The notes: generated by a model from the letters alone, not told the origin. A stretch of DNA of 64,000 nt from a bacterium D16-51 (GCA_003612285.1 RAYE01000017.1:1-64000); one strand, 5' to 3'. Shown: positions 17,205 to 25,599, numbered from the stretch's first letter. Numbers and translations are program-made.

Positions 17205-17233
17205 ATTATACACCATTTTCAATAAATTTGAAA
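17205..17233 (-). promoter_or_regulatory. probable promoter of the LytTR/GHKL genes
   Basis: On the minus strand TTTCAA (17233-17228) and TATAAT (17210-17205) are 17 nt apart. Transcription would run through the hairpin repeat at 17154-17188 before the regulator start. Confidence 0.5.
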
Positions 17234-17435
17234 TACTGCCGCTTGTTATCCAGTTTATGGCAGCTATTTTGAAAAGCAGCGGCAGCCAGGCAAAAAAGCC
17301 ATAAATATGGCAGAAAAGGAAAAGGCAGTGGCAGTTTACCAAAAATTTTGTGAAGAAACAGGCAGTATATGTGAAGAACAAACCGGCTCTGTTTTTTATG
17401 TTCTCTGCAATAATAGGGAAATGTTTGGAACGGGG
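17234..17435. other. gap between the LytTR promoter and the 120-aa gene
   Basis: I see no convincing gene here. A 57-codon plus-strand frame (17307-17480) has protein-like composition but no ribosome-binding site and runs into the 120-aa gene on the other strand. It may be a decayed fragment. No AgrD-like peptide was found. Confidence 0.4.
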
Positions 17436-17798
17436 TTAGCGGTTTTTCACCCAATGGTATATCTTCTCCCAATCAGATAATGTGCATTTGCCAAAGACAG
17501 TTACTACCTCATCAATATTTGAGGAGAATTGATTGTGCTCATAGGTATTATAAGCGTCTAAATATCTTCTTGCATATTTTAATCCATCCTGAACGGAACA
17601 TTCAGAACCGCTGAAAAACGAACTGCAGATTTTTAAGTAATCCTGATAATAGGCCATATCTGCGGTTTCTGCATCAGACCAGATATCAGGGTTGATGCTG
17701 CTGATATAATTGATATATTCATCGCTCTTATTTTTATCAGAAAAATACTCTTTGTCTAAATAGTAGTATAAACATAATAAAACTTCATATTTTGTCAT
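17436..17798 (-). CDS. hypothetical acidic protein
   Basis: This 120-aa protein is rich in Tyr, Asp and Ser and reads as a compact helical domain (LLCLYYYLDKEYF, YINYISSINPDIW, GLKYARRYLDAYNTY). I do not recognise the family. It has no signal peptide, membrane segment or known motif. Small acidic stand-alone proteins next to toxin-like genes are sometimes immunity factors, and a DUF4258 gene lies 120 bp upstream on the same strand, but there is no direct evidence of pairing. Confidence 0.55.
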   Translation of the reverse strand: MTKYEVLLCLYYYLDKEYFSDKNKSDEYINYISSINPDIWSDAETADMAYYQDYLKICSSFFSGSECSVQDGLKYARRYLDAYNTYEHNQFSSNIDEVVTVFGKCTLSDWEKIYHWVKNR

Positions 17799-17917
17799 AA
17801 AGAAATTTCCTTAGGCAGCTATTTGTTTTTGTACAGAAGCAAATAGCAAAAGTGAACTTTGTTCGTTTTGTGAAAAATAAGTGCGTCAGCATTATTTTTC
17901 CAAGATTGAAACTGTAA

Positions 17918-18274
17918 TCATTTTTTGGATGCGTTTTTTGCAGCCTTGCCTGGCGAGGTGTTTTCGAGCCTGGAAAGGCTTCGCACCTTTGAACCGACAA
18001 CAATATGCAGTACTTTATTTTCTTCCGTATATTCGAAAATAAGACAACTGGGGTGGGGAAAATCGTCTGGGTAATCCCCTATGATTTCTCCCGCTTGTAA
18101 GCAGGATTCTACATCATTTATACTAATGTCTCTTTCCTGCATTCGTTCTAAACAATGCTTTGCCCATTTTATGTTAGAATCAGAAGCATTATATAGCCTT
18201 TGAAGCGTTTGAACGTTTGTTCTGGGGTGTAAAATGGGAAATGTCGAAAAGGGAACAAACCATTTCTGATTCAT
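17918..18274 (-). CDS. DUF4258 (RelE-like fold) protein with an aberrant C-terminus
   Basis: The core IKWAKHCLERMQERDISIND through LIFEYTEENKVLHIVVGSK is a DUF4258 domain, a small RelE-like fold found in toxin-like proteins. Normal members continue after VVGSK with an ITAYxPD-type strand. Here the last ~22 residues are instead encoded by a hairpin repeat (about 17945-18000) that recurs downstream of copA. The gene is therefore probably truncated and may be inactive. The start is uncertain: a TTG at 18322 overlaps rubrerythrin, and I use the ATG at 18274. It is the distal gene after rubrerythrin. Confidence 0.6.
   Translation of the reverse strand: MNQKWFVPFSTFPILHPRTNVQTLQRLYNASDSNIKWAKHCLERMQERDISINDVESCLQAGEIIGDYPDDFPHPSCLIFEYTEENKVLHIVVGSKVRSLSRLENTSPGKAAKNASKK
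17945..18000 (-). repeat. AAGCCTTyCCAGGC hairpin repeat, copy 1, inside the DUF4258 gene
   Basis: On the minus strand AAAGGTGCGAAGCCTTTCC begins a hairpin whose arms GCCTTTCCAGG and CCAGGCAAGGC pair imperfectly. The same start and architecture are seen at 53800-53848 after copA. It supplies the 3' end of the DUF4258 reading frame. Confidence 0.55.
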
Positions 18275-18314
18275 TCCCTTACTTTTCAAAATCCTTAAAA
18301 AACCAATATTTTGA

Positions 18315-18857
18315 TTAGCCAAAGTATCTCTTTAACAGACCTTCAAACGCCTTGCCATGTCTTGCCTCATCTCTAGCCATTTCATGTACGGTATCGTGGA
18401 TGGCATCCAGGTTTGCAGCTTTTGCTTTTTTAGCCAGCTCAAATTTTCCAGCTGTTGCGCCGCATTCAGCTTCTACGCGCATCTCAAGATTCTTCTTTGT
18501 GCTGTCAGTTACTACTTCACCAAGTAATTCTGCAAATTTAGCAGCATGCTCTGCCTCTTCATATGCTGCTTTTTCCCAGTAAAGGCCGATTTCCGGATAG
18601 CCTTCGCGGTGTGCAACCCTTGCCATAGCAAGATACATACCTACTTCTGAACATTCACCGTTAAAGTTGTCACGGAGCCCCTGCAGGATTTCTTCATCAA
18701 CGCCCTGTGCTACGCCAACAACATGCTCAGCAGCCCATGACATTTCTCCTGACTGCTCTTTGAATTTATCAGCGCCTACACCACACTGTGGACATTTTTC
18801 TGGAGCAGAATCTCCTTCGTGAACATAACCGCATACAGTACATACAAACTTTGCCAT
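18315..18857 (-). CDS. reverse rubrerythrin (rubredoxin domain first)
   Basis: This 180-aa protein begins with a rubredoxin-type iron site ([20 protein letters not shown], four Cys) and continues as a ferritin-like di-iron domain with ExxH pairs ([19 protein letters not shown]) and an upstream iron-ligand Glu in GECSEVGMY. The domain order is reversed relative to classical rubrerythrin. In clostridia these proteins act as NADH-linked peroxidases that remove H2O2 and are highly induced by oxygen. The promoter (18973-19000) carries a 19-bp palindrome matching one before the adjacent perR gene, so derepression by peroxide is likely. AAGGAG lies before the ATG. Confidence 0.93.
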   Translation of the reverse strand: MAKFVCTVCGYVHEGDSAPEKCPQCGVGADKFKEQSGEMSWAAEHVVGVAQGVDEEILQGLRDNFNGECSEVGMYLAMARVAHREGYPEIGLYWEKAAYEEAEHAAKFAELLGEVVTDSTKKNLEMRVEAECGATAGKFELAKKAKAANLDAIHDTVHEMARDEARHGKAFEGLLKRYFG

Positions 18858-18944
18858 AATTAATAATCTCCTTTTTTATATTTTTTTGCTTGCAGCAATC
18901 TTAATGCTTAAATTATTTTGCTGTAAGAGTTGTTAATGAGTTTT

Positions 18945-19000
18945 AACAGTAATGATTACTGTTATTGATGCTATTATAACATGATTCTTTTAATTGTCAA
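18945..19000 (-). promoter_or_regulatory. rubrerythrin promoter and PerR-like operator
   Basis: TTGACA (19000-18995) and TATAAT (18978-18973) are 16 nt apart on the minus strand. The perfect palindrome AACAGTAATGATTACTGTT (18945-18963) sits just downstream of the -10, over the start of transcription. Confidence 0.75.
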
Positions 19001-19018
19001 CACTTTTTTGAAAGAAAC

Positions 19019-19408
19019 TTATTCCTTTTTCAGGCAGTTTCCGCATAATCCCCGGAAGTAGATAATATGCTCTTCTATTTTTCCGTTAAAATCTGCATTG
19101 GCAAGTATATTGATATGGTCAATCTCCTGCATCTGCAAATCAAAAATCTGGCCGCAGCCCCTGCAGAAAAAATGGTTGTGCGGGGAAACGTTGCCGTCAA
19201 AATGGTCAAAACCGTCACCACAGTCCAGACGGAGCGCCTCGCCATGTTCTACAAGGAAGTTTAAATTGCGGTATATTGTTCCCAGGCTGATATTTGGAAA
19301 TTCTTCTTTGAGATGTTCATATACAGTTTCCGCGGTCGGATGCGCCATCGTTGACATAAGATATGCTTTAATTGCATCCCGCTGCCTGCTGTGCCTGATA
19401 GCTGCCAT
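19019..19408 (-). CDS. perR: PerR-type Fur-family peroxide repressor
   Basis: This 129-aa Fur-family protein has a winged-helix N-terminus (HPTAETVYEHL, ISLGTIYRNLNFL) and a metal-binding dimerisation domain. CRGC and CGNC form the structural zinc site. The regulatory site contains PHNHFFC, and the residue corresponding to B. subtilis PerR Asp104 is Asp (GQIFDLQ), which separates PerR from Fur, where Glu is usual. PerR senses peroxide through Fe-catalysed His oxidation. GGGAGG precedes the ATG. A matching operator lies in its own promoter, indicating autoregulation, and rubrerythrin next to it is the obvious target. Confidence 0.85.
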   Translation of the reverse strand: MAAIRHSRQRDAIKAYLMSTMAHPTAETVYEHLKEEFPNISLGTIYRNLNFLVEHGEALRLDCGDGFDHFDGNVSPHNHFFCRGCGQIFDLQMQEIDHINILANADFNGKIEEHIIYFRGLCGNCLKKE

Positions 19409-19424
19409 GATATCCTCCCTCTAT

Positions 19425-19472
19425 AATAATAGTAATCATTATTAATTATAAACATATATATTAAAAAGTCAA
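19425..19472 (-). promoter_or_regulatory. perR promoter with PerR-like operator
   Basis: TTGACT (19472-19467) and TATAAT (19450-19445) are 16 nt apart on the minus strand. Downstream is AATAATGATTACTATTATT, sharing the core TAATGATTACT with the rubrerythrin operator. Confidence 0.7.
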
Positions 19473-19524
19473 CTGGAAAAAACAGGAACCCCTATTCACA
19501 AGAAGGCCGATTTGATATATACTT

Positions 19525-19552
19525 TAGTCTATACTGCACGTTGGATTAGATT
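19525..19552 (+). repeat. TGCACGTyGGAT motif, copy 1
   Basis: TAGTCTATACTGCACGTTGG and following GATTAGATT resemble 27750-27776 (TAGTTTATATTGCACGTCGG). Both lie upstream of plus-strand genes. Function is unknown; a shared promoter element or repeat remnant are both possible. Confidence 0.4.
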
Positions 19553-19595
19553 GGTAAATTCTGGCGGTTTTGAGTATAAAAAAGAAATGGAGATA

Positions 19596-19626
19596 AGGAA
19601 CTGCAAATAAATTATTTACTGTTCCT
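19596..19626. repeat. AGGAACTG hairpin repeat upstream of the CLC gene
   Basis: AGGAACTG and CTGTTCCT flank an AT-rich loop. It is an imperfect member of the family seen at 17154-17188 and 20914-20941 and lies in the leader just before the CLC start. Confidence 0.45.
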
Positions 19627-19639
19627 AACAATAATTATT

Positions 19640-20908
19640 ATGAAACAGATGGAAATGGTTAAGTTTTATGAAAGAAGGATTCGGAGGAATATCCTGCTTT
19701 TTTTTAAGTGGTGTATCTTTTCTACAATAGTGGGGCTGGTCGTTGGCGGTTTCAGCACGCTTTTTGCATACTGCCTGCGACAGGTGACGGATTTCCGTAC
19801 AGAGCATCCGTGGATGCTCTATTTGCTGCCGCTTGCAGGGGTTGTGATTGTATTTTTATATGGAATATTTCAGTATAAAAATGATAAGGGGACGAACATG
19901 GTGCTTTCAACAATCCATGCGGAAACGGAACTGCCCTTTAAAATGGCGCCATTAATTTTTATATCAACAATTTTGACGCACCTTTTTGGCGGCTCGGCAG
20001 GCCGTGAGGGGGCGGCGCTCCAGCTCGGCGGAAGTATTGGGAACCAGCTTGGAAGGTGGTTCCGGTTCGATGAGAAGGACAGGCGGATTGTTGTCATGTG
20101 CGGAATGAGCGCTGCTTTTGCAGCAATTTTTGGGACGCCTGTTGCCGCTTCTATTTTTGCCATGGAGGTTGTGAGCGTTGGCGTTATGTACTATGCGGCT
20201 TTAGTGCCATGTGTTTTTTCTTCCTTGATTGCTTCAAAAGTGGCAACGGATATGGGGATTAACCCAGAGCTGTTTACAATTCTGCATATTCCGGAATTTC
20301 ATCTGGTACCGAGCATAAAAATAATTTTGCTTGCGCTCTGCTGCGCGGCATTAAGTGTTCTTTTCTGTATGGCGCTCCATGGCCTGGGGGATATTTACCG
20401 CTTAAAGCTGAAAAACCCATATATCCGGATAATTTTTTCAAGCTGTCTTATTATCCTTCTGACCGTGCTTTTGCAAACAACAGATTATATGGGCGCAGGA
20501 GTTCCGGTGATTGAAGAAGCAATTAAAGGGAAGGTAAAGCCAGGGGCATTTTTGTTGAAAATACTTTTTACTGCATTGACACTGGAGGCAGGTTTTAAGG
20601 GCGGGGAGATTGTCCCATCCTTTTTTGTAGGGGCAACGTTTGGCTGCTTTTTTGGGCAGCTTCTGGGGATTTCGCCGTCTCTTTGTGCGGCAGTCGCTAT
20701 GGTTGCTGTATTTTGTGGTGTTACAAACTGTCCAATCACTTCTATGCTGATTGCTTTTGAGTTATTTGGCTATGAGGCAGTCCCATATTTTCTGATTGCT
20801 ATTAGCGTAAGTTATCTGATGTCGGGATATTATGGGCTGTACCATGACCAGACAATTGTCTATTCTAAATATAAAACAGAATATATTAACAGGAAAGCAC
20901 AGGAGTAA
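19640..20908 (+). CDS. CLC-family ion channel/antiporter, resembling the fluoride-type clade
   Basis: This 422-aa polytopic protein has the CLC selectivity-region motif GSAGREGAALQLG and the second-half motif GGEIVPSFFVGATFG. The GSGIP motif of chloride-type EriC is not evident, and KGGEIVPSFFVGA resembles the KGGE-type sequence of fluoride-exporting CLC-F proteins. I therefore favour fluoride or a related halide as substrate, with moderate confidence. No good Shine-Dalgarno lies before the ATG at 19640, so the true start could be the ATG at 19655. No fluoride riboswitch was recognised upstream. Hairpin repeats lie on both sides of the gene. Confidence 0.82.
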   Translation: MKQMEMVKFYERRIRRNILLFFKWCIFSTIVGLVVGGFSTLFAYCLRQVTDFRTEHPWMLYLLPLAGVVIVFLYGIFQYKNDKGTNMVLSTIHAETELPFKMAPLIFISTILTHLFGGSAGREGAALQLGGSIGNQLGRWFRFDEKDRRIVVMCGMSAAFAAIFGTPVAASIFAMEVVSVGVMYYAALVPCVFSSLIASKVATDMGINPELFTILHIPEFHLVPSIKIILLALCCAALSVLFCMALHGLGDIYRLKLKNPYIRIIFSSCLIILLTVLLQTTDYMGAGVPVIEEAIKGKVKPGAFLLKILFTALTLEAGFKGGEIVPSFFVGATFGCFFGQLLGISPSLCAAVAMVAVFCGVTNCPITSMLIAFELFGYEAVPYFLIAISVSYLMSGYYGLYHDQTIVYSKYKTEYINRKAQE

Positions 20909-20913
20909 CTCTT

Positions 20914-20941
20914 AGGGACTGTAAATAAATTTACAGTTCCT
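20914..20941. repeat. AGGGACTGTAAAT hairpin repeat after the CLC gene
   Basis: AGGGACTGTAAAT (20914-20926) pairs with ATTTACAGTTCCT (20929-20941). It may end the CLC transcript but has no T-tract. It is the third member of the AGGAACTGT hairpin family. Confidence 0.6.
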
Positions 20942-21022
20942 TATCGCCATTTTGTATAGAAAATGTTATAATGTTTATAGAAAGAACTGAAAGTTAAGGA
21001 ATTGCAAGGAAAGGGGAAGGTC

Positions 21023-24000
21023 ATGAGAGGATGGAAAAAATGTATGGCATGGCTGCTGGCAGGCAGTATTTTTGCCGGTTCTTTCTGTATAGGCATTAGC
21101 AGCAAAGAGATACAGAAAGAAGCAAGTGCAGCAGAGAAGCAAAGGTCTTTAAAAATTGATGGGAATACCCAGGTAAAAGAGGCACACAGCCTGTTCCGCG
21201 GGCTGGGGGCAGTTACTTGTAATGGCTCTTCCCGTCTTTTAATGGATTATAAGGAAGAAAACCCAGACCAGTACTGGGAAATTATGAATTGGCTTTTTCA
21301 TCCGCAGAAGGGCGCAGGCCTTTCGCATGTTAAAATAGAGCTTGGCTGTGATGCAGATACTTCTTCTGGGGCAGAACCGGCAACAAAGCGGAATCTAAGG
21401 CAGAAGGCAAATGTCCGGCGCGGGGCAGGGTTTATGTTCGCCCATGATGCGTTAAAAATTAATCCGGATATTACGGTAGACCTGCTTTGCTGGGGGATGC
21501 CTGCATGGGTTGGGGAAAAGTATGAAAGAAGTGAAGAGGCCGGGTTTAAAGCAAGATACCGGTGGTATAAGGAGACAATTGATGCTGCTTATGACGTATG
21601 GAAAATTAAGTTTTCTTATGTCAGCCCAAACAGGAATGAGAAGGATGTTGAGATAGAATGGGCAAAATATCTGCGGAAAGCGCTGGATACAGAGAAAATA
21701 CAGCGTTATGACTACAGCAGCATCAAACTTGTCGCGGCAGATGAGCCGGATACCATGTATGTAGCGCAGAAAATGTTGGAAGATAAAGAGTACCGTGATG
21801 CGATTGATGTAATTGGATGCCATTATAATTCGTATATGGATAAAAATGTAAAAAAACTGCATGATAAGTATAAAAAAGAAGTCTGGTTCAGTGAAGGTTC
21901 TTCTGTGGCAACAGATTCTATTTTCGGGATTAATAATACAGAAGACAAAGAATCGACGTCCGGCCCGAATGGGATGTTAGATATTGCTAATCGAATTATT
22001 ATTGGGATGGCAGAGTCTGACATGACGCTTTATGAGTACCAGCCATCTGTAGCAGCGTATTATGATGGCACAGTTTATTTCCCAAAACAGCTTATTGCAG
22101 CAAATACGCCTTGGTCAGGCGGGTATTCTGTTACAAATGGGCTGGTGATGTCCATGCACTTTACAAATTTTATGGAAAAAGGCTGGCGCATCGTGGGCAG
22201 CGGTTCCCATGGGGATGGGACACAGGAAAACCATTGTATAAAAAATACAAAAAATACATACCTGACAGCGGCAGATGGGAAAACGGGTGATTACTCAACA
22301 GTAATTACAAATGACAGTAAGAAGGCGAGGACTTATAAAATAAAGGTGTCAAACCTGAAAAAGGCATCTTCTAAAGTATCACTTTGGGAGACAAGGAGCA
22401 ATGGGAAATCAGAGGCTTATGATGCGCATTGGCTGGAAAAGACAGGAATACTGACGCCGGTAAAGGAAGGGGGCAGCTATACCTATACTGTAACAGTGGA
22501 ACCATACTCTATGGTAACGCTGACAACGACAAAGGGGCAGAAGGAATATGCAGAATTAAAGAAAAAGACGGATGTTGATTCTGGCAAAGAAGAGGAAAAG
22601 CTGGAGCTTCCGTATTCAGATGATTTTGAGTATAAAAAAGATTATATTCAGCGCAGGGGCAAAACACCCCGTTATACAAGTGATGTAAATGGTGCATTTG
22701 AGACGGTAAGATTAGCAGACGGAAACCTTGTTATGAGGCAGCAGTTAAATAAGGACCATCTGCCATATGGCTGGTCTGGCGAGCCTGTGGACCCGGTAAC
22801 TTCTTTGGGAGATGATACATGGAAAGATTATATTGTATCAGCAGACGTGATGTTAGACCCAGAGGAAGATGCAAAGAATTATGCAGGGATCTGCGCACGC
22901 TATAATGCCGTGCAGTCGATTGCCGGAAATGGTTATTGGCTTCGGCTCTACCAGGATGGCACATGGCGGCTTTACAGTAACCAGGGTAAGATTGCAAGCG
23001 GGGAAATAAGCGGCATGAAACCGGGCCGGTTTGTAAACCTGAAAATAAAGGTGTTAAACAATACGGTGACTGCTTATATTAACAATGAACAGGTGGCAAA
23101 AAAGGCTGTAAAGAAATCGCCGGTAAATTCTGGCCGGGTTGCATTTGCCAGTTCATTTTATAAAAATAGTTTTGATAACCTGAAAATAGTCCCGGTTTCT
23201 GGAGGGGCAATCCATGTAACAAGGACGGGCGACCTGGATTCTGCGTTAAAATTCAGCGGTTCGGTAAGCCGTCTGCAAAGCCAGAGTTATTTATACTATG
23301 GAAGGACGGTGTCCCAGCTAAAGAAGAAATCGGCCGCAGTATCTTTTACATTTGAGGGGACAGGTATCAGTTTCCTTGGAAATAATGTAGCGGGTCCGAA
23401 AATCAAAGTAAGCGTGGACGGCGAAACAGTGGAAAAGAGTTATTCTGTGAAAGACACGGAGATGCGGTCTGCATTTTATCAGCTTAGTGGGCTGGAAAAG
23501 GGGAAACATACCATTAAGCTTGTGCTGCTAAATGGGGAATCTTTGGATATTGATGCTATAGAAGTGTCAGGAGAACTTGCTTCCGTACAGGACACGCCTG
23601 TAGAAAATATTGCTGTAGAAAAGGAGAAAATAGAACTGGCCTATGGGGAGCATGTTTCTCTGGGGGTAAAAACGACTCCGAAAAAAGCGGCGGATGAGCT
23701 GGTTTACACAACTTCTAATATGGCAGTAGCGATGGTTACTTCGGATGGGAAAGTCTATGGAAATGGTGCGGGGAATGCTACGATAACAGCAAAAACACCG
23801 GATGGGAAGTCAGTTTCTGTGAAAGTGAGGGTGACAGAAATTGCGGTAACGCCAGGAAGGGGCATACGTGTCGGGGCTGGTGAAACAGTGAAATTAAAAG
23901 CTAAATACCAAAAGAATATTAATGAGGCAGAAATTGTAAAATGGGTTTCGGGGAATAAGAATATAGCGGCGGTTTCCCAGGATGGCGTTGTCCGTACAAA

Positions 24001-24325
24001 GAAATCAGGCTATGTAAGGATTACTGCCGTCGGTGAAAATGGATATAAAGGCTCCGTCGTAGTACATGTCCTAAAAGCTCCCTACCGATTTGAAGTTAGG
24101 CCGAAAAAGCCTGTTTTAACGGCAGGGCAGACAAAGCAAATTCGTTATGTCCTGCCTGCAGGCTGCTGTGCAACAAAGGCACGTTATAAAAGCAGTAATA
24201 CGTCCATTGCAACGGTTTCTTCTAATGGAATGATCCGGACAAAGAAGCCTGGGAGCTGCACCATTACAGTGACGCTTTATAATGGGAAGAAACAGAAAAT
24301 TACGGTAACAGTAAAGAATAACTGA
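21023..24325 (+). CDS. secreted GH59-like galactosidase with lamin-G-like, CBM-like and BIG2 domains
   Basis: This 1100-aa protein has a signal peptide (about 1-38) and a catalytic region (about 50-510) resembling family 59 galactocerebrosidases: FRGLGAVTCNGSSRLL at the start, VKIELGCDADTSSGAEP, Glu206 in RNEKD as probable acid/base, and Glu291 in VWFSEGSS as probable nucleophile. A concanavalin-like domain follows (about 527-728), then a CBM-like domain (730-851) and three BIG2 Ig-like domains (858-1099). GH59 enzymes release beta-galactose; host galactolipids or mucin glycans are plausible targets. No LPXTG motif or membrane anchor ends the protein, so BIG2 domains may mediate wall contact. 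The ATG at 21023 has AAAGGGGAAGG upstream. Confidence 0.82.
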   Translation: MRGWKKCMAWLLAGSIFAGSFCIGISSKEIQKEASAAEKQRSLKIDGNTQVKEAHSLFRGLGAVTCNGSSRLLMDYKEENPDQYWEIMNWLFHPQKGAGLSHVKIELGCDADTSSGAEPATKRNLRQKANVRRGAGFMFAHDALKINPDITVDLLCWGMPAWVGEKYERSEEAGFKARYRWYKETIDAAYDVWKIKFSYVSPNRNEKDVEIEWAKYLRKALDTEKIQRYDYSSIKLVAADEPDTMYVAQKMLEDKEYRDAIDVIGCHYNSYMDKNVKKLHDKYKKEVWFSEGSSVATDSIFGINNTEDKESTSGPNGMLDIANRIIIGMAESDMTLYEYQPSVAAYYDGTVYFPKQLIAANTPWSGGYSVTNGLVMSMHFTNFMEKGWRIVGSGSHGDGTQENHCIKNTKNTYLTAADGKTGDYSTVITNDSKKARTYKIKVSNLKKASSKVSLWETRSNGKSEAYDAHWLEKTGILTPVKEGGSYTYTVTVEPYSMVTLTTTKGQKEYAELKKKTDVDSGKEEEKLELPYSDDFEYKKDYIQRRGKTPRYTSDVNGAFETVRLADGNLVMRQQLNKDHLPYGWSGEPVDPVTSLGDDTWKDYIVSADVMLDPEEDAKNYAGICARYNAVQSIAGNGYWLRLYQDGTWRLYSNQGKIASGEISGMKPGRFVNLKIKVLNNTVTAYINNEQVAKKAVKKSPVNSGRVAFASSFYKNSFDNLKIVPVSGGAIHVTRTGDLDSALKFSGSVSRLQSQSYLYYGRTVSQLKKKSAAVSFTFEGTGISFLGNNVAGPKIKVSVDGETVEKSYSVKDTEMRSAFYQLSGLEKGKHTIKLVLLNGESLDIDAIEVSGELASVQDTPVENIAVEKEKIELAYGEHVSLGVKTTPKKAADELVYTTSNMAVAMVTSDGKVYGNGAGNATITAKTPDGKSVSVKVRVTEIAVTPGRGIRVGAGETVKLKAKYQKNINEAEIVKWVSGNKNIAAVSQDGVVRTKKSGYVRITAVGENGYKGSVVVHVLKAPYRFEVRPKKPVLTAGQTKQIRYVLPAGCCATKARYKSSNTSIATVSSNGMIRTKKPGSCTITVTLYNGKKQKITVTVKNN

Positions 24326-24377
24326 TAAAGAAGCTGAAGCAATTGTTGGCAATCTTTATAATAGTGAGGGAAGTGGA

Positions 24378-25313
24378 ATGATAGGAAACAGATTGAAAAA
24401 AGCCTGTTTATTCCTGCTCTTTGTTTTGGGCATCTGCTTTTGCGGATGCTCTGCAGAGGAGGTTTTGCAGGAACAGGGGATACAGGTTCGGGAAAAAGAT
24501 GCGGAGGCTGCAGATGATTTAGATAAGATACCTGATTTTTCAGGGGAGGCCTACATAGAAATAGGGGATAATATTCCTGATTTTGATAAAAAAGATATGA
24601 CGGAAAAATCCTTTGAGAAATATAGCCCGTTAGATTCCCTGGGACGATGCAAAACGGCATATGCCAATATTGGGCAGGATATTATGCCAACAGAAAAACG
24701 GGAGGAGATTGGCGGGGTACATCCTTCCGGCTGGCACAGCGTAAGGTATAACTGTGTAGAAGGGAGATATCTTTATAACCGCTGCCATTTGATTGGTTTT
24801 CAGCTTGCCGGTGAAAATGCCAATAAAAAGAACCTGATTACAGGGACGCGCTATATGAATGTGGATGGGATGCTTCCTTTTGAGAATAAGGTGGCGGAAT
24901 ATGTTAAGGAAACAGACAACCATGTTTTATATCGTGTTACTCCGGTTTATGAAGGGGATGAACTGGTGGCAAGGGGCGTCAGGATGGAGGCGTATTCTGT
25001 AGAAGATAAAGGGAAGGGCGTCTGTTTTGATGTCTTTGTCTATAACAGCCAGCCAGGCGTGGAGATTGATTATGCAACAGGTGAAAGCTGCCTGGAAGGT
25101 AAATCCCCAAAGAAAGCGGAAAAGGTGGCAGGAAACAACAGAGATAATAAAGCACAGAAATTTGTGCTAAATACAAATACTAAAAAATTCCATCTTCCAT
25201 CTTGCCCTAGTGCAGAGGATACGAAAAAAGAAAATAAAAAGATTCTGACAGGGACGAGGGCAGAACTGGAAGAAAAAGGATATGAGGCATGTGGGCGCTG
25301 CCTGAAAAAGTGA
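24378..25313 (+). CDS. lipoprotein DNA/RNA non-specific endonuclease (EndA-like) with Cys-rich tail
   Basis: This 311-aa protein has a lipobox (FCFCGC around residue 20-25, in ICFCGCS), so it should be anchored outside the cell. The nuclease core contains YNRCHLIGFQLAGENANKKN, the equivalent of the DRGHL-type motif of Endonuclease_NS_2/EndA proteins; the His is the catalytic base and the later Asn binds the metal. The C-terminal ~55 residues (KFHLPSCPSAEDTK and CGRCLKK) match the small zinc-binding module that often ends such nucleases. Likely roles are extracellular DNA degradation or DNA uptake. It starts 52 bp after the GH59-like gene. Confidence 0.85.
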   Translation: MIGNRLKKACLFLLFVLGICFCGCSAEEVLQEQGIQVREKDAEAADDLDKIPDFSGEAYIEIGDNIPDFDKKDMTEKSFEKYSPLDSLGRCKTAYANIGQDIMPTEKREEIGGVHPSGWHSVRYNCVEGRYLYNRCHLIGFQLAGENANKKNLITGTRYMNVDGMLPFENKVAEYVKETDNHVLYRVTPVYEGDELVARGVRMEAYSVEDKGKGVCFDVFVYNSQPGVEIDYATGESCLEGKSPKKAEKVAGNNRDNKAQKFVLNTNTKKFHLPSCPSAEDTKKENKKILTGTRAELEEKGYEACGRCLKK

Positions 25314-25321
25314 AAAAATAC

Positions 25322-25350
25322 TTGACATTTGTATGGCAGTGTGATAGAGT
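25322..25350 (+). promoter_or_regulatory. promoter of the L10 leader / rplJL operon
   Basis: TTGACA (25322-25327) lies 17 nt from TAGAGT (25345-25350), preceded by TG for an extended -10. It starts 9 bp after the nuclease stop. Confidence 0.75.
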
Positions 25351-25356
25351 AAGAAA

Positions 25357-25493
25357 GGTTTTGCAAAAGCAAGCCTACACTGCCGTAGACAGCAGGTGCC
25401 GGTAAACCGGCATAAGGAGAACCGCCTGCCGAGGAAGATAGAATTATTGTACGAATTTTATGCCTCCCTGTTTACGTGCGGGGAGGTTTTTTG
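25357..25493 (+). ncRNA. ribosomal protein L10 leader
   Basis: The sequence contains the usual L10 leader elements: GCCTACACTGCCGTAGACAG, AGGTGCCGGTAAACCGGCAT and AAGGAGAACCGCCTGCCGAG, followed by a terminator hairpin CCTCCC (25463-25468)/GGGAGG (25481-25486) and six T residues. Excess L10 (with L7/L12) binds the leader and stops expression. It lies 107 bp before rplJ. Confidence 0.9.
25463..25492 (+). terminator. attenuator terminator of the L10 leader
   Basis: A GC-rich hairpin with a 12-nt loop and TTTTTT at 25487-25492 lies between the leader and rplJ. It is the regulated terminator expected for L10 autoregulation. Confidence 0.8.
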
Positions 25494-25599
25494 ATGTGCA
25501 TGGAAAAGGATTGTCTGATTTACAGGCAGCTATTCTTTTCGGTACTGATACAGGCAGTGATGAAATTATGGGGATAACCCAGGAAAGGAGATTTCACTC

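Noticed and set aside
17307-17480. 57-codon plus-strand frame with protein-like composition
   Set aside because: It has no ribosome-binding site and overlaps the 120-aa gene on the other strand; a decayed fragment is possible but not supported.
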